The notes beneath the pieces are model-generated. The model saw nothing but the letters and a program-made list of their open reading frames with translations. It did no database searches and was not told the DNA's origin. The translations under genes and the position numbers were made by a program. From Isoetes taiwanensis (Eukaryota; Streptophyta; Lycopodiopsida; Isoetales; Isoetaceae), in assembly GCA_021234155.1 (NCBI GenBank), contig JAJEKV010000071.1, forward strand, positions 3,656,483 to 3,720,482: a DNA stretch of 64,000 nt, written 5' to 3'. Numbering within the stretch: position 1 is the first letter of the stretch; each line of letters opens with the position of its first letter. Positions 25,583-37,847 of the stretch are shown here, in pieces.

Positions 25583-27109
25583 TGTGGCGTTCCGCATTAT
25601 TTATATGGTATGATTATAAAAATACGGACACGTCACGCATAGTAGAAACGCCACCATGGGGTATGTTAACCTAGGGGGTTGACCTAAAAGGGATTAATTT
25701 AGCTATGCTAAATTAATAAAACCTAATTAAGTGTATTTTTGTCTTAATTAACCTAGTGGCTTAATTAGTTAATTAATGGCATGCCACAGCCCAAATCGAT
25801 TGGGCAAGGCGGGGGTTCAATTAGGGCACCCAAATTAGGGCTTTGTGCCCCAATTCGAATTAGGAGCATTTGGAGATGGAGGAGGAGGCAGCCCTTGACT
25901 AGTCGAGATGGGGCGGCCCAAGACCAATTTGTGGTTAGTAATTAGGTTAATTTGTTGATCTATAGCATAGCGCCTCTCACAGGGTGTGGTGTGTTCTCTC
26001 TGTTTTCCTCTGTGGTTTTACCATTAGGCTAACCCTTGTTGTTGGTATGGTGGTATTCTTATCTCTAGTTTCTGTATGTGCTTTGGGTGATGGTTTAGTA
26101 GTTCTTTGCTTAGTTAGCACTCCCAGATATGGGGGATTATGGGGGGTAGAGACCTCCGAGCCCATGTATTGTAGTATGCTCCTAGATAGAGCCCTGTATT
26201 ATTCCCATTAGTTCGCGGCACATTACAAGATCCCATAGAACATGGAATCTATGGCATGATTGAAGCACCACCCAAATGAGCCGTGGTGATGGAAGTGTGG
26301 GGTGGGGTCTCGCCCCGAGCATAAAGGCTCTGGGGACTCCTTCAGTGAGCTAGGCCTAATGGCTAGAGCCCGATTGAACTATAGGCGGGTATGGATACGA
26401 CACTCACGGAGTGCAGTGGTGTGATCATCACGTACTTTGAGTAGATTTGGGGAGTAGATTGGTCTTACGATCGCGAGAGTCGACGATGCATGCGTATTCT
26501 CTAGCTCACCCATGGAATCACTGCGACTCTGGGAAGGGACCACTTCCCGACACCTCATCGGACCGGGGAGATGGCTTGGGAGTAGTCGAAAGGGTGATGC
26601 CTTGGGATTGCGTCTCCAGGAAGGCTCTGATAGGCGCCATGGCGATTGACTCATGCGCAAAGTGTGCGGGGAGAGATGGGTGGACAACTCTAGCCAGCTG
26701 TTCTATGTCGACCAATGCCGGGTTATACCTACCTCTGGCGATCTCTTGAGGCCAGAGCGTGGATCCATCCTCCAGGAGTGCAGTAGGGGTAGAACACAGG
26801 GTTTGGGCGTTTTCCTTAGGGATTAGATGCATCTTCTTTCTTTGTTAGTACTTGGGCCGGATGTACCACCCTTCGTGGTGGATATTTATTATATGATTAT
26901 GTTGTGTGCTAACCTTGTATTCACGCCAGGTGATATAGGAGTCCCATTGAAGGCGTGGGCGAATGACACCTCCGTGTCCTTCACGGGCATCTTTCTATGG
27001 ATGGTCAGGAGTTAGGCGGAGGGCCACGCTCATGGTGGTGATTGCCATGGGAGGGGAAGTCCACAATATATATATGTTAGGTGGTGCGTATATGTTGGGG
27101 GGCGTCCGC
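25583..27109 (+). repeat. 3' LTR of element A2
   Basis: Matches 5121-6666. It starts TGTGGCGTTCC and ends near gggcgtccgcg, both corrupted forms of the A1 ends. The host sequence ggtatctttctttgtag follows, as after the A1 LTR. In this copy the expected GCCCT reads atac. Confidence 0.85.
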
Positions 27110-30100
27110 GATACGGTATCTTTCTTTGTAGTATTTGATTGATGCAGGGCAGAACCAATTCATAGAGACTTGGGCAGCTCAGCTTACTCTGACAAATCAT
27201 CTCATCTTGGCATGCTCCATCAATTTTAACTGTTCTTAGCACGTGCATCTTTGCTTTCTCTCTGGCGCTAAGCTCTGCGCTCCCTTCTGCTGTTCGGATT
27301 TTTGCACAGACAAGTTTAGTTGCCCTTTTTCCATTTTATACATTTATAGGAATTTCATTTTACATAATAATAAGTGTAAAAATGTAGTGTTGTTGTTAAG
27401 TTGTAGGTTTGTCGTCTTATGGATGAGGGTTCAAGTCGTGGTATTGCTAATCCAATTTTATTTAGCTTTAGTTGGTTAAGTTTAATGTTCCCGCTGATGT
27501 ATGCTTCTTATCTTCTAGTCATCATTACAAACTTCGTTTTAGCCCGTTTTAGCGAGGCTCATCTGCCAACTTATATTTTTATCCTCTCATAATAGATAGC
27601 TTTAGGTGAGCTCCTCTCGCCAACTTAATCGTTGATCCTCTCATATTAAAACAAGCTTGACCGATGCCAATTCATGAGTCATTGTTTTTAACCTAGTCAT
27701 TTGTTGCTTGCCATATTTATCCATTTTGGCTATGCCTTGACCTCAACCTCGACTTTTGGCTTCGATCTCTCGGTCCCCCAATCTTATTATTTTTCTTTTC
27801 ATTTTTCACTTCATTCATCACCTTGAGGATTTATTGTTTGGGGATTTTGTGGCATGTCTGGATATTTCCAGCAGGTATTTTTGGCTCATATATTTTTGGG
27901 ACCTTGTGCGAGGTTGTTTTCTTGTTGCATTTGTTTCATTGGCTTGCATTCCTCTTTCTCGTATGTGTGCTTGCGCTTAAAACACGTTATTTTGTTGTGC
28001 TTTTTGGAGACATTGCTCTGAGATTTGGCGATTGTCCTTCATCACGTAACATTGAAACTTATCGAAGTTGCGTTCTATATTCTTGGCAGTGGATGACATG
28101 TTATGTTGTTAGGTGGGTTTTTCATTTTTTCAGAAACACCAATTTTACGTATTTGGGTGATTCTTTGCTTACGTTCTCTCCACTTTGTTCTATTCGTGCC
28201 AGCTACTCTTTCCATGCATAGCTTTATATACACTGTCACTTTACATAGTCATGTTGTTGTCATTTAATTTCACATGTCCATTATCTCTTTTGCTTTATTA
28301 TTGCAGACCATCTGTACGACACTAGCTTTACTACCGATACGTCATTTGATGTAGTCATTATATTTCTCTTGTCTTTTTCTTTTCTCATTCTACCATATGG
28401 CTCACCTCCTGGCACTCAACTGGGACCGCAAGCATTGTTGACCTTCACTTTCTCCTTTTCCTTGGCTATAACCTCACTTTGACTTCGGCCTCACATTTGA
28501 CCTAAACTGTGCATCGCCCTCTTACTTTTCTTCAGACTTAAGCCTTGTTTTTGTTTGATCCAACGATGTGATCCAAATTTAACCTCCCGTCTTGACCTTC
28601 CTCTTGATTTGTGCTGACATGTCTGCCACTTCTACCTCCACCTCTTCCCTTATTTTTTAACTGTACTATTCATATTGCGGTATCTATTCATGGCTCTAAG
28701 CTTGTGGTCTTATTTTTCTTATGACATCTCATTTAATACTATCATTTCTCTTTTATTCCTCATTTCCGTATTGTTTTCAAAATCGTTTGCATTACATTAT
28801 TTGTCACACACCGTCCTATTTGGCCACTTGTAGTTTGGCGTCGCGTTCTTGAAGTTGTTCTTTATATTTTTAGGTTTTTTTGGCACTATCATTATACTTC
28901 ATTTGCATATTTGCTATTTAGCTTTATCTGGATATGCCATATCATGTGTTTGCATTCGGCACTCCATTGAGTTTTTGTGACATGGATTTTATAGTGGATA
29001 CATTCTCGTTTTGCATTGTCTTTGGTTTCGGGCTCATTCTCTATAATTCTCATTTTCTTAGTAAATCTTTTTCTTGACCGTTTATAACTCATTATGTCTT
29101 TACTTTCTCATCTTTCTAGTTTGCTCCCACTTATTTAGTAAAATTGCTCGAGATATTGATGGAATAGGTTGACATGTCCTATTGTTAGGTTGATCTCCTT
29201 CTATTTGTTTTCAGATTCGACACTCTTTTATTTGACCCCTTTGTAACTGTCAGGCATGTCAATGTCCCAATTTTTTCATTTGCTTGTCTCTATATATCAT
29301 TATGTCATCATTATGTGTTCAAGTCACCATTTCACATCATTTGTCATTCAGCTAACTTCCTTGCCTTCCATCTCATCCTTGCACTCTCGGCTTCCATCTC
29401 TTCTATCCTTCACCTTCCCTTCAACGTAGACTTTCCTTATTTCTTCTTCATGCGACCGTAGCCATCTTATCATTCTCTCACCTCGAGCCTCTTTGTTGTT
29501 TGATCCATGATGTTTTCGGCTTGCAGCAATACGAGGGCATGCATGATGTTGTTCAGGCACATAGTCGTAGGCATCTTCGTTGGCCGTCTTCTTCTTCCGT
29601 CTGCAATAACTGCCCGGGGAGTTCCACGTGTTGATGTTCGGGTTCAGGCAGATGGCAATCATCATGCTCTCCCTCTCGCTATGTGGTTCGTGACGTTGCT
29701 CCACATTTAGATGTTTCCTGTTGGCTGGGCTTGTAGATATGGAAGTTCTCTGGTAGTCGGCCAGTTTTTGTGTTCTTTGCGAGTCCCTTTTCAGAATGGC
29801 ATCGATTTGAGCCCTCGGATCGTTATTCTGGGACGGGACGAGCAGCTATGTTCGTGCTCATCATTCTTGTGGCTAGTTATAACGGACCTGGCCACTTAAT
29901 GGTGCAGTATACGCATTTGTGTATCGTACGTACATGAGTTGCATACGTACATGAGGCATGCATGCAGCATGCACATAACCAAGGGTATGCGCATACGAGG
30001 TTCACCCCACCAACTCCGCCAACGAGGCTCGGAATGTGAGCTGGCTGGGCACTTCTATGCTATCAGGGCCTGCATGTAGGCTGGCTGAGCTTCCCATTGT

Positions 30101-31034
30101 CCCGGAGCTATGTGTCATGATGGTTTGGTTTACTTCTGATGTTCATGTTTGATATTTCCTTGGATTACGTTGTCATTGTCTTAGCATTGTACTCACGTAG
30201 GATTTTCCGTCTGTGTTTGTGCTTATCCAAGATTTCCAGAGTATTTCCATGCATGCAGTGGCGGCGGGATCCCCTTGATCACGAGGACTAACCCGGTGAG
30301 TGCATGGCGGTGAAAGAGCAAAGCCCGATGGCACCGGTATTTGTTGTGGCTCATGGATGAGCGAGAAGCTTCTAGGGTTGAGCTCTTAAACATGGATATT
30401 ATAACCATTGAGAATATGGATTCTTTGGATGTTAATGTTATCTGATTATATTGAGATCTCAAGTATTTGCTCATTGAGTTTTGAGTGTGCAATTTAACTG
30501 TGCAAGAAGAAGATTCAATTCTTCACCATATTCAATTGTTTGTCACACCAACCTAGAATTAGGGCAATATTGACAAGATCCCGAGTTGCCCGGAGGGTCA
30601 ACTCGGCGGGCTCTCACGCTAGTTGTCGCCGTCTTCTACAGCAGCGTCTCTTTCCTTGTCCATTGCTTCCCACCCTACCCGCCCTTATATGTTGTCTTGG
30701 GTTCGTCTATTTTTTATGTGTTTTTGGGTTTGCCCTAGGGGGCAAACCCTTGTTAGTGGGTTCTTAGCATATTCCAAGGATATGCTAGTATATACCTAGT
30801 ATATTGACTGCTAAAAACTTGCTCACAGCCCTTAAAGCTGGCCCAGTCCGCGTTAGATTAGTCAAAGCTCTTCTTACAACATGTGGCCGTGCTTGATCCG
30901 GGATCTCTTTCTTTGGACCGGGAAGTCGATCGGTGGCAATCAAATCGGTGCCAAGTTTTGGGAGCTGCAAAATCATGCATTCTGCTCTCGAATCGCTCAT
31001 TAGATATCCGTTTCTAAAAGTCAAAGGCTGCTAA
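27110..31034. other. Host DNA upstream of the carrier gene, copy 2
   Basis: Counterpart of 6667-10,548. Stretches such as 27,990-28,480 are almost base-for-base identical to copy 1, so the duplication is recent. No gene is recognised. The hairpin at 30,726-30,749 and a second foldback around agcatattccaaggatatgct (about 30,766-30,786) lie 250-310 bp before the carrier start. Confidence 0.6.
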
Positions 31035-32968
31035 ATGGATAGAGGATCACACTTTCTGTATCATTTCTTCGGGGGAGGCAAAGCTGGCCACGGGATGTCA
31101 AAGCAAAGGGGAGCCCTTTTATCCATATGCAAATCTCTTACGGTGGAGGAGTCGCGGGGAGGAGTGTATGCGTATTGAATTTTTTTTTCTTTCTTTCTAG
31201 TTCTTTCTTAATCCTAAGTTGATCCTCTGCTCTTTATTTTTGTTTGGTTATAATATCTGTTATGACATAATTAAGAATATTTGATTTCGAGGTCGAGCAT
31301 TTGTGGCACCTTTGGAGCATGAAAATTTTGCTTCAAGTGAGTGTCATTACTATATTTATTCTGAGATATCCCATACGGGCTTGTCCTTTTGAATTCTATT
31401 GCGGGTTTGTTTTTTACTAAGACATTTCTACTCTGTAGGTCCAAAACCCATATAATCCTCAATCTGATTGGAACACTTCAAGGCTTAAAGACAATCGGGG
31501 GGCAAGAGGGTATCGTGGATTCTTTAAAAAGAGAGCAGCGACACTAATTGTATGCGCATTATACCAAATTCTGTTTATTAAGTTGCTGACTATGAACAAA
31601 CTTCAAGATGCGTGGCCATGGGTTATATATTTCATGTTTTTAATCACCTTTACAACAATATCACATAGTGTATATTTTTTTTTTTAAGTATTTGTGGTTC
31701 CATGATTAGTGTATTTTTCTAGTTTGTGAAAGATTTTTCTTTGCATTGATTTTAATTTTTTCTCTGTTTAAATAGGGCAATCCTATGGCTCTATCGACAA
31801 CAAGCGGTGATTGGTAAGTACATCCTTTCTTATTGCTTTTACGGCTCTAATTCATCGAATAGTGCCTGCAATGCGGATGTTGAGAAAATCGCGAGCTTTT
31901 GTTCTTCTTGACTTTGTCTTTGGAGCTTGTCTTTGGTATTATTGCCATATACGCTACTTATCCACTAGATATGGTGAGGCGTTTGTGATTCGGGTTAGTT
32001 ATTTAAGCTATATATCTTCAAGTGATTTATTTGTGTTCAAAGAGATCAATGTTTGGAACATGGCGGGGCGTCTTGAGGGAAATATAGAGGCATGGTCCAT
32101 GCAACCTCTACTATTGTAAAGGAGGAGGGCTTGAGAGCATTATACAAAGGCTGGCTTCCATCTGTCATTGGAGTGGTAAGGTTACCTCTGATGCATTCCA
32201 TGGGCCATGTGATGAACTTGGCTTGTTCCTATTAAATGCATGTTCTTTTTTATTTAAAAAAAAATCTCATAGACATCTGGATGTATTGATACTTAATGTA
32301 AATTACAGGAGGATATCATAGATGGTCTATTAGCTATTTCTTTTGACATGGGCTTTTCTATCAACAATCTATGATGCTCTGAGATCTTTTCTTGCCTGCA
32401 ACAAAGGATGTTAATGTTGATAATCTCTTGTGTGGGTTATATTTGCAGGTACCATATGTTGGTCTCAATTTTGCTGTATATGAGACTTTAAAAGATTGGG
32501 TTGTAAAAGTTTCTACCTTTGACGCTAAGGATGATTTTGAATTGAGTGTAGTAACAAAGCTAGGATGTGGTGCGGAAGTAAATTTGGAGCAGTTAATTGA
32601 GGATTTGTTGCATACCCCTTGGATGTTGTCCGTCGGCCCGGATGCAAATGGTTGGTTGGAAAGATGCATCACCCATTGTATTTGCGGATGGGAAGATAAG
32701 CGACTCCTTGGATCGGTCTGACGGTATGGTGGATGCTTTTAGAAATTTGTAAAAGCGAGGGTTTTGGTGCACTTTACAAGGGCGCTTCAGAACTCTGTGA
32801 AGGTTGCCTTATTTTTAATGCTTAGTTTGTTACCTTCCTTATGCCCTCGATAACATTTGATGTTGATTTGATCACATTTAGAATTCGTGCCATCTATAGC
32901 TTTAGCATTTTGTGACATATGAAATCATGAAGGACCTCCTTGGGTTGAGATTCCGGATAAGCGATTAG
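31035..32968 (+). CDS. Mitochondrial adenine-nucleotide carrier (ADNT1-like), copy 2, small frame breaks as written
   Basis: Inner-membrane carrier of the SLC25 family, most like plant ADNT1 (ATP/ADP/AMP exchange). The chosen ATG at 31,035 precedes the expected hydrophilic leader (EAKLA, then DVKAKGSPF and YPYAKSL in shifting frames). Exons are about 31,035-31,164, 31,290-31,336, 31,439-31,607, 31,776-31,813, about 31,871-31,984, 32,043-32,175, 32,449-32,802 and 32,882-32,968. All three family signatures can be read: PLE.MK, YPLDMVR and YPLDVVRR. Other conserved pieces are ALYKGWLPSVIGV, PYVGLNFAVYETLKDW, QMVGWK and the end VEIRISD-like before TAG. Exons 6 and 7 have good GT and AG borders. 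Frame breaks sit mainly at CAG/CTG sites, so the true gene may be intact. The expected length is about 330-350 residues. The 12.4 kb host segment places the gene between a LARD and repeat arrays. Confidence 0.83.
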
Positions 32969-33335
32969 GTGTTCTTTTCTTGTAACCCTACGGTTTATGA
33001 ATTCTGAGCTTGAATCGACCTCCTTGGAGTTGAGTTGGATTCTTGATTAGGTGGTCTTTTTTGTAACCCTATACGGTTTTATGAGTTATAAAACTTGAAT
33101 CCGACTTGCTCTCAAATCTTTGCCCTTATTTTAGAGATCGGATAAATGATTAGGTGGTCTTTTTTTGTAACCCCTACGGTTTATGAATTCTGAGCTTGAA
33201 TCGACCTCCTTGGAGTTGAGATTCGGATTCTTGATTAGGTGGTCTTTTTTTGTAACCCTTACGGTTTTATAAGTTACAAAGATTGAATCGACTTGCTCTA
33301 AAATCTTTGCCCTTATTTGTCCCGATAATTGCGGA
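32934..33335 (+). repeat. Tandem repeats of the carrier stop-codon region, copy 2
   Basis: Starting inside the last exon, gacctccttgg units begin at 32,934, 33,018 and 33,203. Each carries a version of gattcttgattaggtggtctt, and the longer units add aatcttgcccttatt-like text. The first stop (32,966-32,968) ends the protein; later units are untranslated. It probably arose by duplication across the stop codon. Confidence 0.82.
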
Positions 33336-34999
33336 TTTACTACTTTGTTGTTGGCTTTTGTTCTTGATTCAGCGTGAGTATACCTTAATAATTTTTGTGA
33401 ATATTCTATAGACTAAAACTCATTTATATAAAACTCATTTTTAAGCACTGCGACAACTCAATTATGAAATACCATTACATTAGGGAGAAAGCGAGATGAA
33501 GCGAGCAAATATTCCTCTAAACACTTTCGTATGGTTGTATTGATTACAAAAATGGGGGGGTGGTGAACACCGATATTGATCCGGCTTGTGAAACTTGATG
33601 CGGGCTGCTTTAGGTATAGCGCTTGAACTCTAAACTCTTGATCTTTCAAGATTTGGTGAAGAAAGAGGTGGATCTTGAAGGTACAAGGAGTTCAAAATGT
33701 ATGGCACAGATTTGTATAGAGATGTGATTATATTAGAGGCAAGAGGCAACATAGACTGATCAATGAGTTGGTTAAATACTTTTAAAGTGTTGTACATAGA
33801 AAGGTATTGTGTTCAAGTCTCTCTTGAGACATTTAACAGGTGGCCTCTTTTTTTAATGCATAAACAACCAACAGTTCACAATTGTGTAAAATATATAAGA
33901 GCCCAATGTTTCGCTCTATGGTGTGGGGTGTGTGTGACACTGTGAGATAGGTATATGTCCATAACCAGTTCCATTCCTTTGCAGCCTGAGGATATTCATG
34001 CAGAGATACATTCGGCATAGGTGAGGGCTTTGTATACGATGAATATGTTCAAATCCGGCCACGTATCACATTTGGCATTAAGAAAACAACACCCTATGTT
34101 CATAGTATTTACACGGCTTCACACAAAATAAAAAACACCTTGCACAAAAACAGCAAAACAAAAACCATGAAAATATAATTCTCGGGCATTGAAGGGCAAC
34201 CCCTCGTGCGTAGCACCTTGTTTTTTTTTTTTTTTTGAAGGACGACAAACTTTTATTCAATATTCCAGAAGAAGTACACACATAGATCACGAGCGAAATA
34301 AAATCTCGTGAGACAAAGATAATCCGAGTCGCGACCACACATCTCTTTTTTTTATATGTTGATCTTGACCAACCATTGGGTGATGCTTTTTTCCACCTAA
34401 TGGCTGATGCAAAATATTTTCCACCCACTGGGTGATGCTAGATGATTTCCATCCGTTGGTGATGCTATTTCTTCTTTTTCCACCTCTCAGTGCTGTTTTC
34501 TTTTTTTATATATGTTTGTTTACGATTCCTAACGTCTAATGGGTGTTTTTTGCTTTCTTGGGGCTATTTTCTTAGGGGGTGCTCGCCTGCCATGGTTTTA
34601 CCTATTTTTCCTAATGTTTAACGGGTACTTTCTAGGCATTTTTTCCTTTTTCAGGTCTCAAGCATTCCATGGTGTTGATGTGCATTTTGGCTGGCTTCAC
34701 CAATTTCCTACCTTGCTCTTCAGGGCATCCTTGAGACCGTTGGCGGCCATTTCTCATTAGGGTTTTCCTCGAAAACCCCAAAGGGCGGGGTTTTTCATCC
34801 CGATGACAAGTTGTTGCCATTGTCCTCTCTCTTGCCTTTGTATATTTTCTTATTTCATTTATGGAGTAGCTAGACATTGTTCCTATGGTCAGTTCCCCAT
34901 TCAGATTTTCCATCACATTGTATACTACTGCTGTGATGAATGACAAGTCTATCAGCAGTTTTTGTGTTCTTTGTGAGTCCCTTCCCAGAATATTCATCG
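33336..34999. other. Host DNA between carrier gene and repeat array, copy 2
   Basis: Counterpart of 12,846-14,439. A 121-codon minus-strand open frame at 34,632-34,997 shares an internal stretch with copy 1 but diverges at both ends through indels. I recognise no domain. Confidence 0.5.
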
Positions 35000-35600
35000 A
35001 TATTCATTGCACCGCAATGTGAAGGTCACTTGCACTTCAATGTAAGTAGTTCCCTTCGCATATGAAATTCTACCACTAGAAAGGCACCTTAGGCTTTTGA
35101 GCGTATAGATTTATACTGCACTCTCCATTGCACTTCAATGTGAAGGGCACATGCACTTCAATATGAAGTGCATGCTTTGCGTATAAATTTCTATGGATAG
35201 GGCACCCTTCAACTTTGAAAGGAACCCCCGCACGATCTTCATTGCACTTCAATGTGAAGGGCACGTGCACTTCAATGTAAAGTGTACCTTGAAAACCTTT
35301 CGAGGCAGGGGTTTTTTAATCCTAGTAGTAATGATTGTACTAGCCCATTGTATGGGTCCCATGACCTATTGGTCTTCGTGGACGTTAAAAAAACTATTCT
35401 ATTCTATTCTATTCTATTCATATAAATTTATATTAGAAGGGCACCCTTTGATAGTGCCCTTGAACTTTGGAAGGAAGCCTTCCCAGATAAATTCATACGG
35501 GAGAGGCCCCTTCAACTGCGCACTTCAACTTTGAAAGAAACTTTTCCACTATAAATTTATATCGAAAGCATCCAAATGCCAAGAATGGTCGTGTTAATTT
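35000..35600. repeat. Array of short interspersed modules with hairpins, copy 2
   Basis: The clearer version of the 14,440-15,000 array. The module ttgcacttcaatgtgaaggg stands at about 35,129 and 35,244, with variants at 35,028 and 35,150. agggcacccttcaactttga is near 35,199, and the foldback aagggcaccctttgatagtgccctt is near 35,439. An ATTCT pentanucleotide run is at 35,394-35,419. tataaatttatat recurs near 35,422 and 35,550. Confidence 0.65.
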
Positions 35601-36775
35601 TTATCATCCACAAAGACTCATTATCTTATTAGTATTGCAATTTGAAAGACTTAAACACGTGACTTCAATAATGTTACAATAATGAACTAACCAATTATGC
35701 TAAATTGTCACACATTTTATATAGCAAACCTAAATAGGAGCAGAAATATAGAGGAACCAATAAAAAAAAACTAAGTACTGCATAGAAGTTTGTATGGCCA
35801 CACTATCTAGCAGATAAAAAAAATAGTTATAAGAAAAGTTTTTGTTTATAATTTTGCGGTTTTTAAAGATAATATGAAGAGAAACGATCTTTTCAGGTTC
35901 TCCTTTTATGCTTCTGTTAATTCAAGATTGGAAATTCATTCTAAAATTTCTTATTATTTCATGTGTAATTTAGGGTGCCAAATTGGGATGCCAAAATATA
36001 TTGCATCCAAGAAAAAGTATTGCCAATTGTGAGCATGAAAAGAGGGTCCAAAATATTGAAAATGTCACACTTGTCACGAACATATGATAAAAATGCATCG
36101 TTTTCTGTCATTTTTGGGGAACCTTTTAAAGAAACCTTTTTCATAGTGTGTTTGAGACAAATTAGTGCATTTTAGTTTAAACTTTGTTTGCAACAATTCT
36201 GGAGCAATAAAATCAATATATGGGCTAAAGTAAACAAGACTAGAGGCCCAATAGGTTTTAGGCCTAAGAAATCAACACTTGACCATCTAATTACACTCAG
36301 AGTTGCTATGAACTCAATAAAAAAGTAAGGGAAACCTCTTTCTGCTTGGGAGTCCTGATAGTTAGTAATGGATGTTTTTCAATATCCAGTTGTCCCATAG
36401 ACTGGTATGGCCTCTGTGGATGTTGAAATGTAATTATATCAATTTCGTTCTATATATAACAAATAACCTTACTAGAGAAGTATGTAATAAGTCTGAAGTT
36501 TTGTTTAAAAAGGAGCTACATACTAGTAAGAACCTTCGTGTATAGGTATTGCCTAAAACGAGATTTCTCGCATAGATCATATCATAAGCCTCTAGGCATA
36601 TTGCCATCTTAAGCTTATGGGAGAGTACCATAATCTGGAAAAGTATTAGAGTGACTTGAGCTATATAGTTTGATAGAGTTACTATTTTCGGCCAAATTTG
36701 CATCAAAGGTTTATGGTATATCCATACATGTATTCAGGGTAGTACATTACCCTTAAGTATTTTTGGTTTTTAAAG
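35601..36775. other. AT-rich spacer, copy 2
   Basis: Counterpart of 15,001-16,139. No coding potential that I can support. Confidence 0.5.
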
Positions 36776-37735
36776 GCAAATTTGGATTGGAGAAAATTTT
36801 GGTGGGCACTAGTTTGGATGGTGCTACATTCGTGGATACCTGTCCGATTTCAGGGCACTTTTACAAAGATGCCCACGTGTGCCTTGTGGATTTCTATTAT
36901 GGAGTAGGAAGTGACTAGATTAGGCCGGATTTCTTGAGGTAAGGCCGGGGTTACTTGTCCTTCAAATTTTTACGCTTTGTAGCTATCCAAAGCTACCTTG
37001 GCTTGATCCGTAGCATTTAAAATATATTTGAAATTGGGTTTAACTTGTTGTATGGGCTTTGAAGTTGGCCAAAATATTCTTTTATTTCAACCCAGGGTTT
37101 GGGAGCTGGCCGATTGCTCTTGGTGTTGGATTCTTGGAGCTATGCCAAGGCCTTTGTCTGGAATTCAAAGCATTTTGGTTTACATTGTTAGATTCTTGTT
37201 TCTTTGTCCATAGAAGTGGTTGTAATGCAGATAACATACCATCTATTGTGCCAAAAAGTATTATTACTCGTGTTTATCCCGATCAAGAAGTGCCGGAGGC
37301 TTCGAAGTTATCTAGACCTTTGGCTCCATCTCTTGCTTCTCCTGTGTATGCTTCTATATTAGAGGGGACACATCCTTTGAACTAGATCCTTGCCAATGCA
37401 TCTATCTCATGAGCTAGATATTAGGATAAGGCTGATAAATTTCTTAATATTGATGGATTTTGTGTGTAGATTAAATTGCTTTCATTTTCCAGCTAGCAGA
37501 AGTAGTTGGTAACATGAATTTGCATATGTTGGTCGATAGCTGATGGTTATGGATCTTGGAAATCGTAGATTGGCAACAAGTCAAACTATTATCGCTCATT
37601 CGATTATGAGCAAGGTCAGGGTATTGATGACTAAGAAGACATGTGTTGTTGTGGTATACTGTCGTATGGAGATCGTTTGTGTTGAATTGCATTGGTTTCC
37701 TTATTTATTTTATTTTGCTGTTTTTTGAACTAGAT
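36776..37735 (+). other. Candidate exons of an unidentified gene, copy 2
   Basis: Three open segments have splice-like borders: about 36,776-36,902 (after taaag), 37,096-37,177 (between cccag and gtttac) and 37,214-37,385 (after ccatag, ending in TAG). The last segment reads a clean hydrophilic tail containing NIPSIVPKSIITRVYPDQE and ending EGTHPLN. The reading frame of the first two segments is not settled. Copy 1 (16,140-17,050) holds the same segments in broken form. I do not recognise the protein. A further open stretch at 37,543-37,728 may be 3' untranslated sequence. Confidence 0.35.
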
Positions 37736-37847
37736 TGTGATGAGCCCCTTTCTGGAGCTAAGCATTTGTACTATGCTATAAAAATGGTATCGAGGTGATG
37801 ATGACATTTTTGTTGTGTGTTTTTGTGATATGTGGTTCATGATGTTT

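Noticed and set aside
32361-32721. 109-codon plus-strand frame treated as a separate gene
   Set aside because: It is exon 7 of the carrier plus intron sequence in front of it and an out-of-frame tail; the protein match starts only at PYVGLNF.
35076-35534. Frames with repeated VPFTLKCN-like or HVHFNVKC-like text
   Set aside because: The apparent protein repeats come from the palindromic DNA modules, and both strands give similar frames. Copy 1 does not keep them.
36776-36902. Assignment of the first candidate exon to a transporter family from its Trp-rich frame
   Set aside because: Two frames are equally open, no signature motif is present, and the copies differ by indels. The identity would be a guess.
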